A stretch of DNA of 64,000 bases from Colocasia esculenta (GCA_014218235.1 CM024759.1:77769079-77833078); one strand, 5' to 3'. Shown: positions 35,401 through 41,245, counted from the stretch's first letter. The notes: generated by a model from the letters alone, not told the origin. A program made the numbers and translations.

Positions 35401-37101
35401 CCATCAAATAGTGACTTTCTAATCTCTCATATTTGATATATCTAAAAATTTCATAATTCAAATAACCCAATAAAATATTAAAAATCTAAAGTCCGGTAAA
35501 AAAAGTCAAATGTGCATATGATTTCTCCAAGGGAGCCACTCTCCTACTGACAGCACTTAGTCTGCTTGAGACCTCTCAGGAGTCGGGATTTGATCAAACC
35601 TAAGCTATCATCACCCAAACCTCTCAGGATTTGGTCAAACCTAAGCTATCAACACCCAAACTCATGATTTTTGCACTTTTCCTCTTGAAACCATGGTTTG
35701 TCATGGCGAATCGAATTGGGCTGATTCGGACGAATCAGAGCAGATCATGGGAAACCCGATTCGCGATTCGCCTGATTCGGTCCGATTCGCATGTATATAT
35801 ATAATATATATATGTATATAATGAATATATATTACATATATATGTATATGTAAGACATATATGTAACATATGTATGTTAGATATGAGAATGGGGTAAGGG
35901 ATTCACATGGTATGAGATGGAACTCATGCCTTATCTACATCTCATACCTTATCTACATTCTATATCATTTAAGTAAATGTTATAATTTGTTGTTTCATTT
36001 ACTTAAGATATTACATGTAAATAAGGAAGTACCCCCCATTTGAATCCAATAAAAATATAAAAAAAATCATATCTCTTACAAAAAAAGTCAACTCTCCCAT
36101 CGAAGAAGAAAATTGCGATTTCGGTGATTTCAACAAAATGCTAACTTTCTAATCCCTCATAATTTGGTCTATCTAAAAATTTGATAATTCAAATAAACCA
36201 TATGGAATACTAAAAATCCAAAGTCCGGTAAAAAAAGTCAACATGCATGTGACTTCTCCAAGGGAGCCGCTTCCTACTGAAAAAAGTTATGCATGTTTGA
36301 CTTTTTTACTGGACTTTGGATTTTTAGTGTTTCATATGGTTTATTTGAGTTATTAAATTTTAGATAGACCAAATTATGAGAGATTAGAAAGTTAGCATTT
36401 TCCTAAAATCGCCGAAATCGCGATTTTCTTCTTCGATGGGAGAGTTGACCTTTTTTTTGGTAAGTGATATGATTTTTTTGACTTTTTATTAGATTCAAAT
36501 GGGGGGTACTTTCTTATTTACATGTAATATCTTAAGTAAATGAAACAACAATGTAAATAAGGTATGAAGAGGAAGCTGTGTTCCCCTACGGGTAATATAC
36601 ACACACACACATACATAAATATAATATATATAATAATCCTATGCGAATTGGACCGATTCCATGCGAATCGAACCGAATTAGGGAGAACCCGATTCGGTCC
36701 GAATCGCCGATCCATCAAACCTTGCTTGAAACTAAAAATTTATGTTATATTAGGTTTTATTTTTCTTATGATTTTATTTTATGTTTTGTTGATACTTGAT
36801 AGATTGTTTGTAGCCATGATTTTAGCATATTTTCTGGTTGTAATATTCTTTCTTTATGCTGGCATTGCTGCAGGAAATTTTGGTTGATCGGGCTGTGCAT
36901 GCCGCAACTAGTCGCTTTCTGTTTTCACATATGGTTGAAGAGCATGAAAAACCTACTTTGGTAAGAGAGGATTTTTCGAAAGCAATGCATGGGTTTGTTC
37001 CCGTTGCGATGCGTGGTCTCACTAAGTCTGCTTCTGAAGGTGGGCATAGTGGTTGGGAAGATGTTGGAGGCCTTAGTGACATTCAAAAAGCTATCCAAGA
37101 G
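5245..37101 (+). CDS. PEX1: PEX1 gene span in this window (peroxisome biogenesis AAA ATPase), partial, 10 exons
   Basis: PEX1 and PEX6 form the AAA ATPase that pulls monoubiquitinated PEX5 receptor from the peroxisome membrane so matrix import can continue. The ten exons are 5245-5418, 18543-18642, 20486-20980, 22567-23316, 23515-23606, 30850-30923, 31891-32113, 32298-32391, 32477-32631 and 36874-37101. Every junction has GT/AG borders and phases join without stops (2385 nt). Recognised blocks in order: N-terminal DWEILELNSELAE, FPLWLHG, VQLVPGTEV; the middle region; D1 Walker A GPPGSGKT; Walker B MIFDDLD; RFDFHIQL; and WEDVGGL, which precedes D2. Compared with Arabidopsis PEX1 (about 1130 residues), roughly the first 70 and last 340 residues are absent. 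No D2 exon was found between 37102 and 64000, so the rest lies beyond a very long intron. The coding sequence shows no damage. Confidence 0.95.
5600..6127 (+). mobile_element. LINE-like fragment, same family as 62224-62937
   Basis: The translated stretch VMDILSKVENYMETQ and ETARLIG followed by GLESTLLLIK is repeated with a few changes at 62471-62640, and both continue to a CTTTGCTCCC word. The other copy runs into a LINE-like 3' end and A tail. The open frame breaks and no catalytic domain is visible. The Tat pol fragment begins right after the shared word. Confidence 0.5.
6128..7521 (+). pseudogene. Tat-type Ty3/gypsy pol fragment with RT core and RNase H start
   Basis: The reading gives the PR-RT junction (FAKSSSEESSG), the RT palm with RICIDYRDLNKACPKDDFPV, then FGLKNVGATYQRVM, the catalytic CYVDDLVVK (about 6980-7005), FLGFVVRYRGIEIDP and the RNase H start AAMDASLGALLAQ. 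Breaks: a 5-bp tandem duplication (GGTTA twice, near 6804) shifts the frame after FMDESSG; a deletion near 7010 shifts it again; TGA near 7248 and TAA near 7312 interrupt later parts. There are no LTRs. It closely resembles the pol of the full element at 37617-59449 but keeps the RT core that element has lost. Confidence 0.9.
7522..7913. other. Low-complexity GA/GGCGG-rich stretch
   Basis: GGAGG, GGCGG and long GA runs (AGAGAGAGAG near 7730-7780) dominate. Long frames on both strands are compositional (Pro/Ser or Gly/Arg repeats). It resembles the purine-rich parts of the hAT 5' regions, but no boundary can be set. Confidence 0.5.
9370..10231. mobile_element. hAT-type non-autonomous element in the LINE, exact 8-bp TSD
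   Basis: Perfect 8-bp flanking duplications TTCACTAC (9362-9369 and 10232-10239). Termini CAAGGTTTGCCATATC and, reverse-complemented, CATGGTTTGCAATCTC. Both ends carry clustered GATCTCGG/GAGATCTCG words; the centre is AT rich with no transposase. The flanks are L1 ORF2, which reads through once the insert and one duplication are ignored. Confidence 0.87.
10174..10950. repeat. Tandem duplication (about 386-391 bp x 2)
   Basis: The segment from TGGAGAGACAGAGAATCTCG (10174) to CAATTCGTTGGAAG recurs from 10560 to about 10950. Each copy holds the right end of the hAT MITE plus the adjacent LINE segment, so the duplication followed the MITE insertion. Differences are almost all single-base indels in short runs, pointing to a very recent event or an assembly artefact. 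Confidence 0.88.
11407..12793. mobile_element. hAT-type MITE with GATCGG ends and a long foldback core
   Basis: Termini GTGGATGGCAAAGTCGG and, reverse-complemented, CATGGATGGCAGAGTCGG. Flanks GCAAAAAC (11399-11406) and GCAGAAAT (12794-12801) match at 6 of 8 positions. Removing the insert and one flank lets the LINE endonuclease frame run straight through (WEDLFL then QVKVVGL), which fixes the borders. GATCGG-like words fill both ends, with a large inverted repeat between. No coding capacity. Confidence 0.82.
11667..12526. repeat. Large inverted repeat (foldback core), arms about 400 bp
   Basis: The left arm starts TTTACCTGAACATCATTTA and the right arm ends TAAATGATGTTCAGGTAAA. Other matched words are CATGTAAATAAGGAAGTAC with GTACTTCCTTATTTACATG and GGTTTGACCAAATCC with GGATTTGGTCAAAC. 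The loop is near 12090-12110. Transcribed RNA would form a long hairpin. Related arms occur at 24680-25010, 35235-35690 and 35944-36566. Confidence 0.85.
12991..13349. other. Intron sequence, nothing recognised
   Basis: It may include the upstream part of the L1 relic: the minus strand approaches the endonuclease fragment, but no motif is clear. The open frame at 13148-13354 has no recognisable features. Confidence 0.3.
13365..13587 (-). mobile_element. RTE-type LINE 3' end, 5'-truncated
   Basis: Read on the minus strand it matches the RTE C-terminal tail found at 33696-34040 and ends in GAT repeats (ATCATCATC on the + strand). Flanks TATAAATATAAATAT (13350-13364 and 13588-13602) are identical over 15 bp, though AT-rich. 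It is too short to be functional. Confidence 0.8.
13603..14040. other. PEX1 intron 2 sequence, nothing recognised
   Basis: AT-rich sequence without a convincing frame or repeat pair. Confidence 0.3.
14041..14252. mobile_element. Possible small MITE with imperfect terminal inverted repeats
   Basis: The left end, CAGATCATGTTTGGCATAGC then TTCCAA, partly matches the reverse complement of the right end, which contains GTGTTTGACAAAACTT then TTGGAAGCC. Length and composition fit a MITE. The flanks do not give a clear target duplication. Confidence 0.42.
14618..14761 (+). mobile_element. Candidate tRNA-derived SINE with 16-bp target duplication
   Basis: Box A-like TGGCTCAGTTGG (14630-14641) and box B-like GGTTTGATCC (14685-14694) are 43 bp apart, as in RNA polymerase III promoters of tRNA-derived SINEs. 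Flanks TGATGCAGGGTTACTG (14602-14617) and TGATGCAGGTTTACTG (14762-14777) differ at one position. No tRNA cloverleaf is formed. The 3' end has no long A or T tail, so the family is unassigned. Confidence 0.7.
16955..16963 (-). promoter_or_regulatory. LTR TATA box (copy B)
   Basis: TATAAAAGG on the minus strand, about 60 bp downstream of the hairpin array in LTR orientation. Same arrangement as in copy C and the full Tat LTRs. Confidence 0.65.
17021..17287 (-). repeat. Hairpin array in LTR copy B (AACCGGTT/CCAACCG type)
   Basis: Successive inverted pairs such as CCAACCGGTTT with AAACCGGTTGG and CCAACCGTTTT with AAAACGGTTGG, separated by short loops, make at least six stem-loops in series. The position matches arrays with a different core sequence in other Tat LTRs. 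Confidence 0.87.
17803..18542. other. PEX1 intron 2, 3' part, nothing else recognised
   Basis: AT/T-rich intron sequence leading to the acceptor at 18542. No repeat pair or coding motif seen. Confidence 0.4.
18543..18642 (+). CDS. PEX1: PEX1 exon 3
   Basis: Acceptor CTGCAG and donor TAG/GTAAGA; 33 codons plus one base. It encodes VGVVHDGMRFPLWLHGHTVV, matching the PEX1 N-terminal block with FPLWLH. The last base joins TG of exon 4 to give valine. Confidence 0.93.
18734..19085. mobile_element. hAT-like MITE with GAATCGG ends and an AT-rich core
   Basis: Termini CATGGTTTTCCGAATTGG and, reverse-complemented, CATGGTTTGCCGAATCAG, each followed by clustered GAATCGG/CGATTC words. The core is TATATA-rich. 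The 8-bp flanks (ATGATTAC and ATGTAATC) match at only 4 positions, so the target duplication is not supported. Related to 35692-36724. Confidence 0.7.
19277..19704. mobile_element. hAT-like MITE with CTGGAAC-type subterminal motifs
   Basis: Termini CAAGGCCTGCAGAGC and, reverse-complemented, CATGGCTTGAAGAAC. Flanks GTACAAAC (19269-19276) and GTGCAAAC (19705-19712) match at 7 of 8. Both ends carry CCAGTTCC/GGAACTGG words in place of GATCGG. The core is AT rich and non-coding. Confidence 0.78.
20486..20980 (+). CDS. PEX1: PEX1 exon 4
   Basis: Acceptor TTTCAG and donor CAT/GTAAGT. It encodes VQLVPGTEVSVAPK, then MKALLRVQ, FELGVFLTSVAFIHPETAR and VLVRLLFSDTVAKGHVM, all matching the linker between the PEX1 N-domain and D1. 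It ends in phase 1, giving tryptophan (HSWVYVKG) with exon 5. Confidence 0.95.
21368..22505 (-). pseudogene. Possible degenerate hAT transposase remnant in intron 4
   Basis: On the minus strand near 21660-21560, VDEVGKAASVTSLIYNHINI then LDLM resembles the hAT segment around SFIYNH that follows the IGK motif, and a RESIHL...FAPYLF stretch could match the following block. Minus-strand frames at 21652-21879 and 22230-22505 are unrecognised; the latter is rich in Cys and basic residues. Stops are frequent. Weak call. Confidence 0.33.
22567..23316 (+). CDS. PEX1: PEX1 exon 5
   Basis: The longest exon (750 nt), acceptor GCACAG and donor GGCC/GTAAGT. It encodes the poorly conserved middle region: MMRLSPCRFKL, a Ser/Asn-rich stretch, TMDWSLHEELLTSL, then the lead-in to D1, SLSWMETAISRTIGR. 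Joined to exon 6 it reads GRLSVLLSP. No catalytic motif is expected here. Confidence 0.94.
23515..23606 (+). CDS. PEX1: PEX1 exon 6 (first half of D1 Walker A)
   Basis: Acceptor CTGCAG and donor CCT/GTGAGC. It encodes LSVLLSP to PPPGHVLIYGPP. The Walker A motif GPPGSGKT is cut after GPP; the rest is in exon 7, 7.2 kb downstream. Confidence 0.94.
24218..24328. mobile_element. Short hAT-like MITE (GAATCGG/GATCGG type)
   Basis: Termini CATGGTTCGCAGAATCGG and, reverse-complemented, CATGGAAAATGGAATT. Flanks GTCATGAT (24210-24217) and GTTATGAG (24329-24336) match at 6 of 8. The 111-bp body is nearly all CGATTC/GATCGG words: terminal modules without a core. Confidence 0.65.
24455..25130. mobile_element. 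Truncated MITE: GAAACCG block, foldback arm and TA-rich part
   Basis: A block rich in GGTTTCGG/GAAACCG (24470-24605) precedes a short hairpin (GACTTCTCCAAGG with CCTTGGAAAAGTC, 24700-24780) and one arm of the long foldback (24785-25010). From about 25015 it matches the reverse complement of 35840-35950. LTR copy D takes over at about 25131, so the other end is lost. Confidence 0.6.
25134..25740 (+). repeat. Tandem LTR modules (about 136 bp x 4.5)
   Basis: GTGCAAACCTCCATG recurs at about 25134, 25270, 25406 and 25541, each copy followed by GAGACT...CTGCCCAAG...GAGATTCTG, the same core as the roughly 80-bp modules of the full Tat LTR, here at a longer period. Confidence 0.83.
27763..27771 (-). 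promoter_or_regulatory. LTR TATA box (copy C)
   Basis: TATAAAAGG on the minus strand, about 46 bp downstream of the hairpin array in LTR orientation. Confidence 0.65.
27817..27981 (-). repeat. Hairpin array in LTR copy C (AACCGATGG type)
   Basis: Four inverted pairs AACCGATGG with CCATCGGTT, with G- or C-rich loops and spacers. The core is the same as in the full Tat LTR, unlike copy B. Confidence 0.9.
29249..30362. mobile_element. hAT 5'-end remnant: tandem repeat, purine tract, GATCGG terminus
   Basis: About 150-bp repeats with AAACCCTAATTAGGGTTAAA (29249-29650) are followed by AT-rich sequence, a GGAGAAGGAAGAAG tract (29855-30030) and a dense GATCGG/CCGATC block (30090-30350). It ends GATTTTGCAATCCATG, whose reverse complement CATGGATTGC resembles the hAT MITE termini. 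Same order as the region upstream of the transposase at 2274. No transposase frame is left. Confidence 0.65.
30363..30849. other. PEX1 intron 6, 3' part, nothing recognised
   Basis: Overlapping frames at 30469-30753 have no family features. Confidence 0.4.
30850..30923 (+). CDS. PEX1: PEX1 exon 7 (GSGKT of D1 Walker A)
   Basis: Acceptor TTGTCAG and donor CAT/GTATGT. It encodes GSGKTSLGMAIANYFEQHEE, completing the D1 Walker A. The lysine and threonine of GKT are present. Confidence 0.94.
31891..32113 (+). CDS. PEX1: PEX1 exon 8 (D1 Walker B)
   Basis: Acceptor GCTGACAG and donor GGG/GTAAAT. It encodes IFVSCSKLALEK, SEALDHSPSLMIFDDLD (Walker B, both acidic residues present) and VEFLADIMDELG. 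Matches PEX1 D1 throughout. Confidence 0.95.
32298..32391 (+). CDS. PEX1: PEX1 exon 9
   Basis: Acceptor TAAGCAG and donor CAG/GTACAT. It encodes SCGIGSIAFMASAQAITKLP, corresponding to the D1 sensor-1 strand, and ends in phase 1 for GRFDF with exon 10. Confidence 0.93.
32477..32631 (+). CDS. PEX1: PEX1 exon 10
   Basis: Acceptor TATCAG and donor CTG/GTATTC. It encodes RFDFHIQLPAPAVSERGAIL and CDGYDAYDL, the end of the D1 large subdomain and the start of its small helical subdomain. Confidence 0.94.
32632..33678. other. PEX1 intron 10, 5' part, with a partial GATCGG block
   Basis: Mostly AT-rich. At 33430-33560 a block of GATCC/GATCGG words includes TTGGCTGATCCAAAGGAAGT, repeated at 59514-59533, a shared fragment of one hAT-like family. 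No borders visible. Confidence 0.4.
33696..34040 (+). mobile_element. RTE-type LINE 3' end, 5'-truncated, with 17-bp target duplication
   Basis: The frame encodes IRNERFCENLGIAPL, RLRWFRHVY and RARGRPKMRW, the characteristic RTE-clade C-terminal tail. It ends in GATGATGATGATG. Flanks ATAAATTGTAAGAATTG (33679-33695) and ATAAATTATAAGAATTG (34041-34057) differ at one position. Only the last 345 bp were inserted. Confidence 0.92.
34058..34680. other. PEX1 intron 10, nothing recognised
   Basis: AT-rich; no repeat pair or domain seen. The minus-strand frame 34414-34605 is unrecognised. Confidence 0.35.
34684..35691. mobile_element. GATCGG-type MITE sequence with one foldback arm, cut by a second MITE
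   Basis: GATCGG/GATTC-rich blocks at 34684-34850 and 34985-35225 precede the left arm of the long foldback (35235-35690, TTACATGTAAATAAGGAAGT). The expected right arm is missing: a related MITE starts at 35692 and nothing similar resumes after it. Left border uncertain. Confidence 0.6.
35692..36724. mobile_element. hAT-type MITE with GAATCGG ends and foldback core, exact 8-bp TSD
   Basis: Perfect flanking duplications CTTGAAAC (35684-35691 and 36725-36732). Termini CATGGTTTGTCATGG and, reverse-complemented, CAAGGTTTGATGG. Inside, GAATCGG clusters at both ends, TATATA tracts, and an inverted repeat (35944-36566) close to the 11667-12526 foldback. No transposase. Confidence 0.9.
36874..37101 (+). 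CDS. PEX1: PEX1 exon 11 (D1-D2 linker, start of D2)
   Basis: Acceptor GCTGCAG and donor GAG/GTCTAC; 76 codons. It encodes EILVDRAVHAA, FSKAMHGFVPVAMRGL and GWEDVGGLSDIQKAIQE, which leads into AAA domain D2. It is the last PEX1 exon found. Confidence 0.95.
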
Positions 37102-37616
37102 GTCTACATGTCTTCTTCCCTGTCTCAAACTGTATATTTTTCCCTAGGTATATTTTGTGATGCCATTGTGTGCCCAAATTGGTTGTAAAATGATAGTAAA
37201 AATGCCTATTTCACAATCTAATATTGCATGATCATTGTACCAAGGTGATTCAAAATCATACATTTGAAATAGCCCTTCTCTGTGAGGCCCTGTAGAAGCT
37301 ATACATTTTTCATTTACATATTGTGGAGATTAAGGATCTCTGATTTTCGCACCACAGCTATAAAATTCATATCATATTGATTGAAAATTCAGGATTTGAC
37401 AATTTCAAATAGATGATGGAATTCCTTCCTAACAATTCCGCTGTTTCTCTCATGCCTTATATTTTGCAGCATTGGAAATTGCAACTAGCATCCTCCACGG
37501 AGTATTTCTTTTCCGGCTCATCTGCCTAGTCCATTGTCATCCATTGCAACTACAATTCATTATAAGATTTAATATGGTCTTGTCGTACTGGACGTTGCAG
37601 CCATCATTTAGGGCCT
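37102..37616. other. PEX1 intron 11, start, nothing recognised before the Tat insertion
   Basis: AT-rich intron sequence. Positions 37612-37616 (GGCCT) are the left target duplication of the Tat element. Confidence 0.5.
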
Positions 37617-37679
37617 TGTTGGCACAAAAAATTTTTGGGCTAATTCCCATTCTAAAAAAAAAGAAGAAATGCCCCCTCC

Positions 37680-38036
37680 CTTAACCGATGGAAGCACCAT
37701 CGGTTAAGGGGTTTTTTCCCCTTAACCGATGGGAGTTCCATCGGTTGAGGGGAAATTCCTCTCTAACCGATGGAACCACCATCGGTTAAGGGGAATTCCC
37801 TTAAAAAAAAAAACAAACCCCAACCGATGGTGCTACCATCGGTTAAGGGGATTTTCCCCTTTAACCGATGGGACTACCATCGGTTGAGGGGTTTTAAACC
37901 CTCTAACCGATGGTAGCCCCATCGGTTAAAGGGAATTTTCCTTCAACCGATGAGAGTCTCATCGGTTAGCTTTAACCGATGAGAGTCTCATCGGTTAGAG
38001 GGAATTTTCCTCTAACCGATGGAACTCTCATCGGTT
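37680..38036 (+). repeat. Hairpin array in Tat 5' LTR (9 stem-loops)
   Basis: Nine pairs of AACCGATGG-type with CCATCGGTT-type, loops of 3-6 nt and spacers often of TTAAGGGG/CCCCTTAA kind that extend the stems. The array ends 40 bp before the TATA box. An equal array lies at 56717-57072. Confidence 0.93.
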
Positions 38037-38075
38037 TAAACCCCCACTCCCACGCATGTAAGGGGGGGCCTTCCC

Positions 38076-38084
38076 TATAAAAGG
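38076..38084 (+). promoter_or_regulatory. Tat 5' LTR TATA box
   Basis: TATAAAAGG between GC-rich flanks (GGGGCCTTCCC before, GCCCCCCATCC after), in the expected U3 position. The 3' LTR copy is at 57115-57123. Confidence 0.75.
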
Positions 38085-38459
38085 CCCCCCATCCCCCCAT
38101 TTGAAGAGGTCGGCCGAGGAGGAGCTACAGCCCTCTCCCAAAAGTGCTGTCCCCTATTTTCTGAAATCCCCAAAGAATAGAAAAATTCCAAATTCCAAAG
38201 TTTCCCGATCTCCTCTCTCAATCTCATTTCTTGTGTGAGTGAAGGTACCAAATCTTCTTCCCCCGAGTGTTGAGAGGTTATCCGTATGCGGCATCGGCAA
38301 ACTTCATCGGCTAAAAGTCCGCAATAGCGGCACCGGCCCTCACAGGCTATAGGTTCTAAATACCGTCCATTCCGGACATATGGTATTTTAGATACCTCTG
38401 TTATTCATGCCACCTCCCATCGAGTTTTAAACTCTCCGGGATGGTGTGTTTGTGCTATA

Positions 38460-39215
38460 TGCATATGTTTCTTAGAGGAGACTCTGCCCAAGTGGAGATT
38501 CTGCTCGAGAATATTCATATATTCACAGATTCGTATTTATATATGTTTTCTTAGAGGAAACTCTGCCCAAGTGGAGATTCAACCTAAGAACATATCTATA
38601 AATTTCAAATTTGTGTTTATATTTATATGTTTCTTAGAGGAGATTCTGCCCAAGGGGAGATTCTGCCAAGAACATGTTTGTATATTCACAAATTGGTATT
38701 TTATATGCATGTTTCCTAGAGGAAACTCTGCCCAAGTGGAGATTCCGCCTAAGAACATACCTATAAAATTCAAATTTGTGCCTATACACATATGTTACTT
38801 GAAAGGAAGCTCTGCCCATGTCAGAGTTTTCCCTCTAAAAACATATCAATATAATCACAAACTTTGTATTATATACATGTGTTCCCAAGAGGAAACTCTG
38901 CCCAAATGGAGTCTCCGACTACGGACATGTCTATATAATCATAAATCCGCAATTATATGCGTATGCCTCTCAAAAAGGATTCTGCATATGCAGATGGTAC
39001 CTTTTGCCGGATACTCCATTCAAATAGGAATGCCGGTGAGAAATATGCGTAAACTGCAAATTTATGATCATATACACATACTTTTTGAGGGCAAATTCCC
39101 TCCGGGCAAAGATTCTCTGAGGACACATGGATATAAGTACATGTTCATATGAATATATCTCCGTGAGAGCATTCCGCATAAGCGGAAACTCTGCTAAAAT
39201 AAAATTATAAAAATT
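38460..39215 (+). repeat. Degenerate modules of about 80 bp (R/U5 part of the Tat LTR)
   Basis: About nine units share TATATGTTTCTTAGAGGAAA, CTCTGCCCAAGTGGAGATTC and AAGAACATA. Several are self-complementary: TCTGCATATGCAGA (about 38980), TTCCGCATAAGCGGAA (about 39172), GGAAGCTCTG with CAGAGTTTTCC (38811-38835). The same module occurs in copies A-D and in the 3' LTR. Confidence 0.82.
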
Positions 39216-40226
39216 GTGATGATATACACACATCCAAAGAAAAAGGGGACAGGACCCGAACTGTGACAGGACCCGAACTGTGATAGGACCCGAACTGCGC
39301 TCAGTTACTCCAAAGAGCAGCATGATGCATACTCACAAGAATTGTGTTCATATGGACAGTTTCTCGAAAGGAACTTCAAGTTGACAAGAACGTCCACGGA
39401 GATATGTGCATACATTCTCCAAAAATCATACTCATACAAGTAAAAAAAATGAATGATGAACGAATGAAACGATGAACGAGGAGAAATGAAATTCTGCCTC
39501 AATTCAGACTTCATTTAAAAGAAGGATGTTATAAAAGAATTAATGTAGCAACTCTTCTAATACAGAAGTGCTACTTTGAATCACAACTTCCCCCAAGTTC
39601 AGAATCAAATGCACGGGTATATGCCTGTCTGCAATAATAATCCTCAGGTTTTCCAAAATAAAACCTTCAAACAACATCTTTCTCAAAAAAAGGAGAGGAG
39701 GGAGACCCCAAATGGGTTCACGGAAATATACCCGTTCCCTTCTTAAAAGTCATATCTCGGACTCCACAAAGGTAGTCTTTTCAAAATGAAACACTCAAAG
39801 CAAAAGTATTTCAAAAATAACCAAAAGAAAAATGATACATCATGACCAGGATTTTCTAAAAAAAGTGTGTATTTTCTCATCCCCTTTGCTATGAATGGTA
39901 TTCGGGTTAAAACTGGTGTTAAATAACACCAAGAGTCTTAACTCGATGTAAATGTAACATCGACTCCGGTCGATGGAGACAGAGGTCCAGCACATGCTAC
40001 CTCAATCACTGATGAGTATAGATACGGGACTCAAGGAGTTCAGATTAAAATACGGCGCACCCGTCCGTTCCTCGGACATCATACCCGTCCGTTCCACGGG
40101 CATCATACCCGTCCGTTCACGGACATCATACCCGTCCGTTCACGGACACCACACCCGTCCGTTCCATGGACACCCAAAAATACCTTCTCCGCATTGCGCG
40201 GACTCTTTCTTCTGTCTGTTAGACAG

Positions 40227-40238
40227 ACTGGCACGCCC
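40227..40238 (+). other. Relic primer-site word inside the LTR
   Basis: ACTGGCACGCCC here is identical to 40376-40387 just after the LTR, and the preceding TTAGACAG resembles an LTR end. It recurs in all related LTRs, including copies A-D. Confidence 0.6.
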
Positions 40239-40377
40239 CGCAAATCACGATACACAAATCAAAGCATGTGAAATAAATGAATACCCAAATGAAATGAATA
40301 CATGAACCAGATAAAATCAAATGAGCAATCCAAAATCAAATGATATGTCAAAATGATATCTTTCCCGTGTCAACAAC

Positions 40378-40395
40378 TGGCACGCCCGGTGGGAC
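40378..40395 (+). other. Probable primer binding site
   Basis: TGGCACGCCCGGTGGGAC starts two bases after the 5' LTR, with the TGG expected opposite a tRNA CCA end. The cognate tRNA was not identified. Confidence 0.6.
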
Positions 40396-40442
40396 CTTTT
40401 CTCACCATTCATAGCAAAGGATGAGACATACGTATATTTTTC

Positions 40443-40697
40443 ATGAAAGTCCTAACACTAATATTTTCCCTTGAAGGTACAAACAAAAAGGCGAATCATA
40501 AGCTGTTGAAGATGGCCGTCACTTATGGACCACTCGCCATCAACAATCATGCCAGGGAGGTTCCGGCCTATGAAGAAGATGCTGCTCAAAAGCCTCTCTC
40601 CAACAAGTTAACAAGGAAGATCCACGAGAGTTGTGGGCAAGCCAAAGCTCGTCCTGTTATTATCAGCAGGGGGCATCCGAATGCTCTCCAAAGGTAA
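40443..40697 (+). CDS. Short leader ORF of the Tat element, unknown function
   Basis: An 84-codon frame just after the primer site, containing MAVTYGPLAINNHAREVPA. No domain recognised. It could be the start of a gag-like polyprotein or an upstream ORF; the tandem array follows it. Confidence 0.35.
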   Translation: MKVLTLIFSLEGTNKKANHKLLKMAVTYGPLAINNHAREVPAYEEDAAQKPLSNKLTRKIHESCGQAKARPVIISRGHPNALQR

Positions 40698-40757
40698 TAC
40701 TAATAAAGGGGATCAGCCTAACTCTGGCCAACAACATCTATTGGCTATGAGCCTGGG

Positions 40758-41245
40758 CAGGTCATGTCTAAATCCAAATTCAAAACCATATCCAAACTCA
40801 AGTTCATGACCAGCAAGCCATCAAGGCAGGTCATGTCTAAATCCAAATTCAAAACCATATCCAAACTCAAGCTCATGACCAGCAAGCCATCAAGGCAGGT
40901 CATGCCCAATCCAAATTCAAAACCATATCCAAACTCAAGCTCATGACCAACAAGCCATCAAGGCAGGTCATGCCCAATCCAAATTCAAAACCATATCCAA
41001 ACTCAAGCTCATGACCAGCAAGCCATCAAGGCAGGTCATGTCCAATCCAAATTCAAAACCACATCCAAACTCAAGCTCATGACCAGCAAGCCATCAAGGC
41101 AGGTCATGTCTAAATCCAAATTCAAAACCATATCCAAACTCAAGCTCATGACCAGCAAGCCATCAAGGCAGGTCATGTCCAATCCAAATTCAAAACCATA
41201 TCCAAACTCAAGTTCATGACCAGCAAGCCATCAAGGCGGTCATGT
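40758..41245 (+). repeat. Tandem array 1 (68-69 bp x 7) upstream of gag
   Basis: CAGGTCATG recurs at 40758, 40827, 40896, 40964, 41032, 41100 and 41169. The unit is built of CCAAATTCAAAACCATATCC and CCAGCAAGCCATCAAGG. It is related to the array at 51877-53160. Confidence 0.9.

Larger units (their letters stand above)
37617..40375 (+). repeat. Tat 5' LTR (2759 bp)
   Basis: From the left: TGTTGGCACAAAAAATTTTT start, hairpin array, TATA box, about nine degenerate roughly 80-bp modules (38460-39200), three GGACCCGAACTGTGA-type repeats (39250-39300), five CCCGTCCGTTC units (40058-40170), the relic primer-site word at 40227, and the CAACA end. It is 37 bp shorter than the 3' LTR, largely by one CCCGTCCGTTC unit and single-base indels. 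Confidence 0.95.

Noticed and set aside
38571..39152. 193-codon frame in the Tat LTR as a protein
   Set aside because: It is the repeated LTR module read through; the same peptide pattern recurs every roughly 27 residues and appears in both LTRs.
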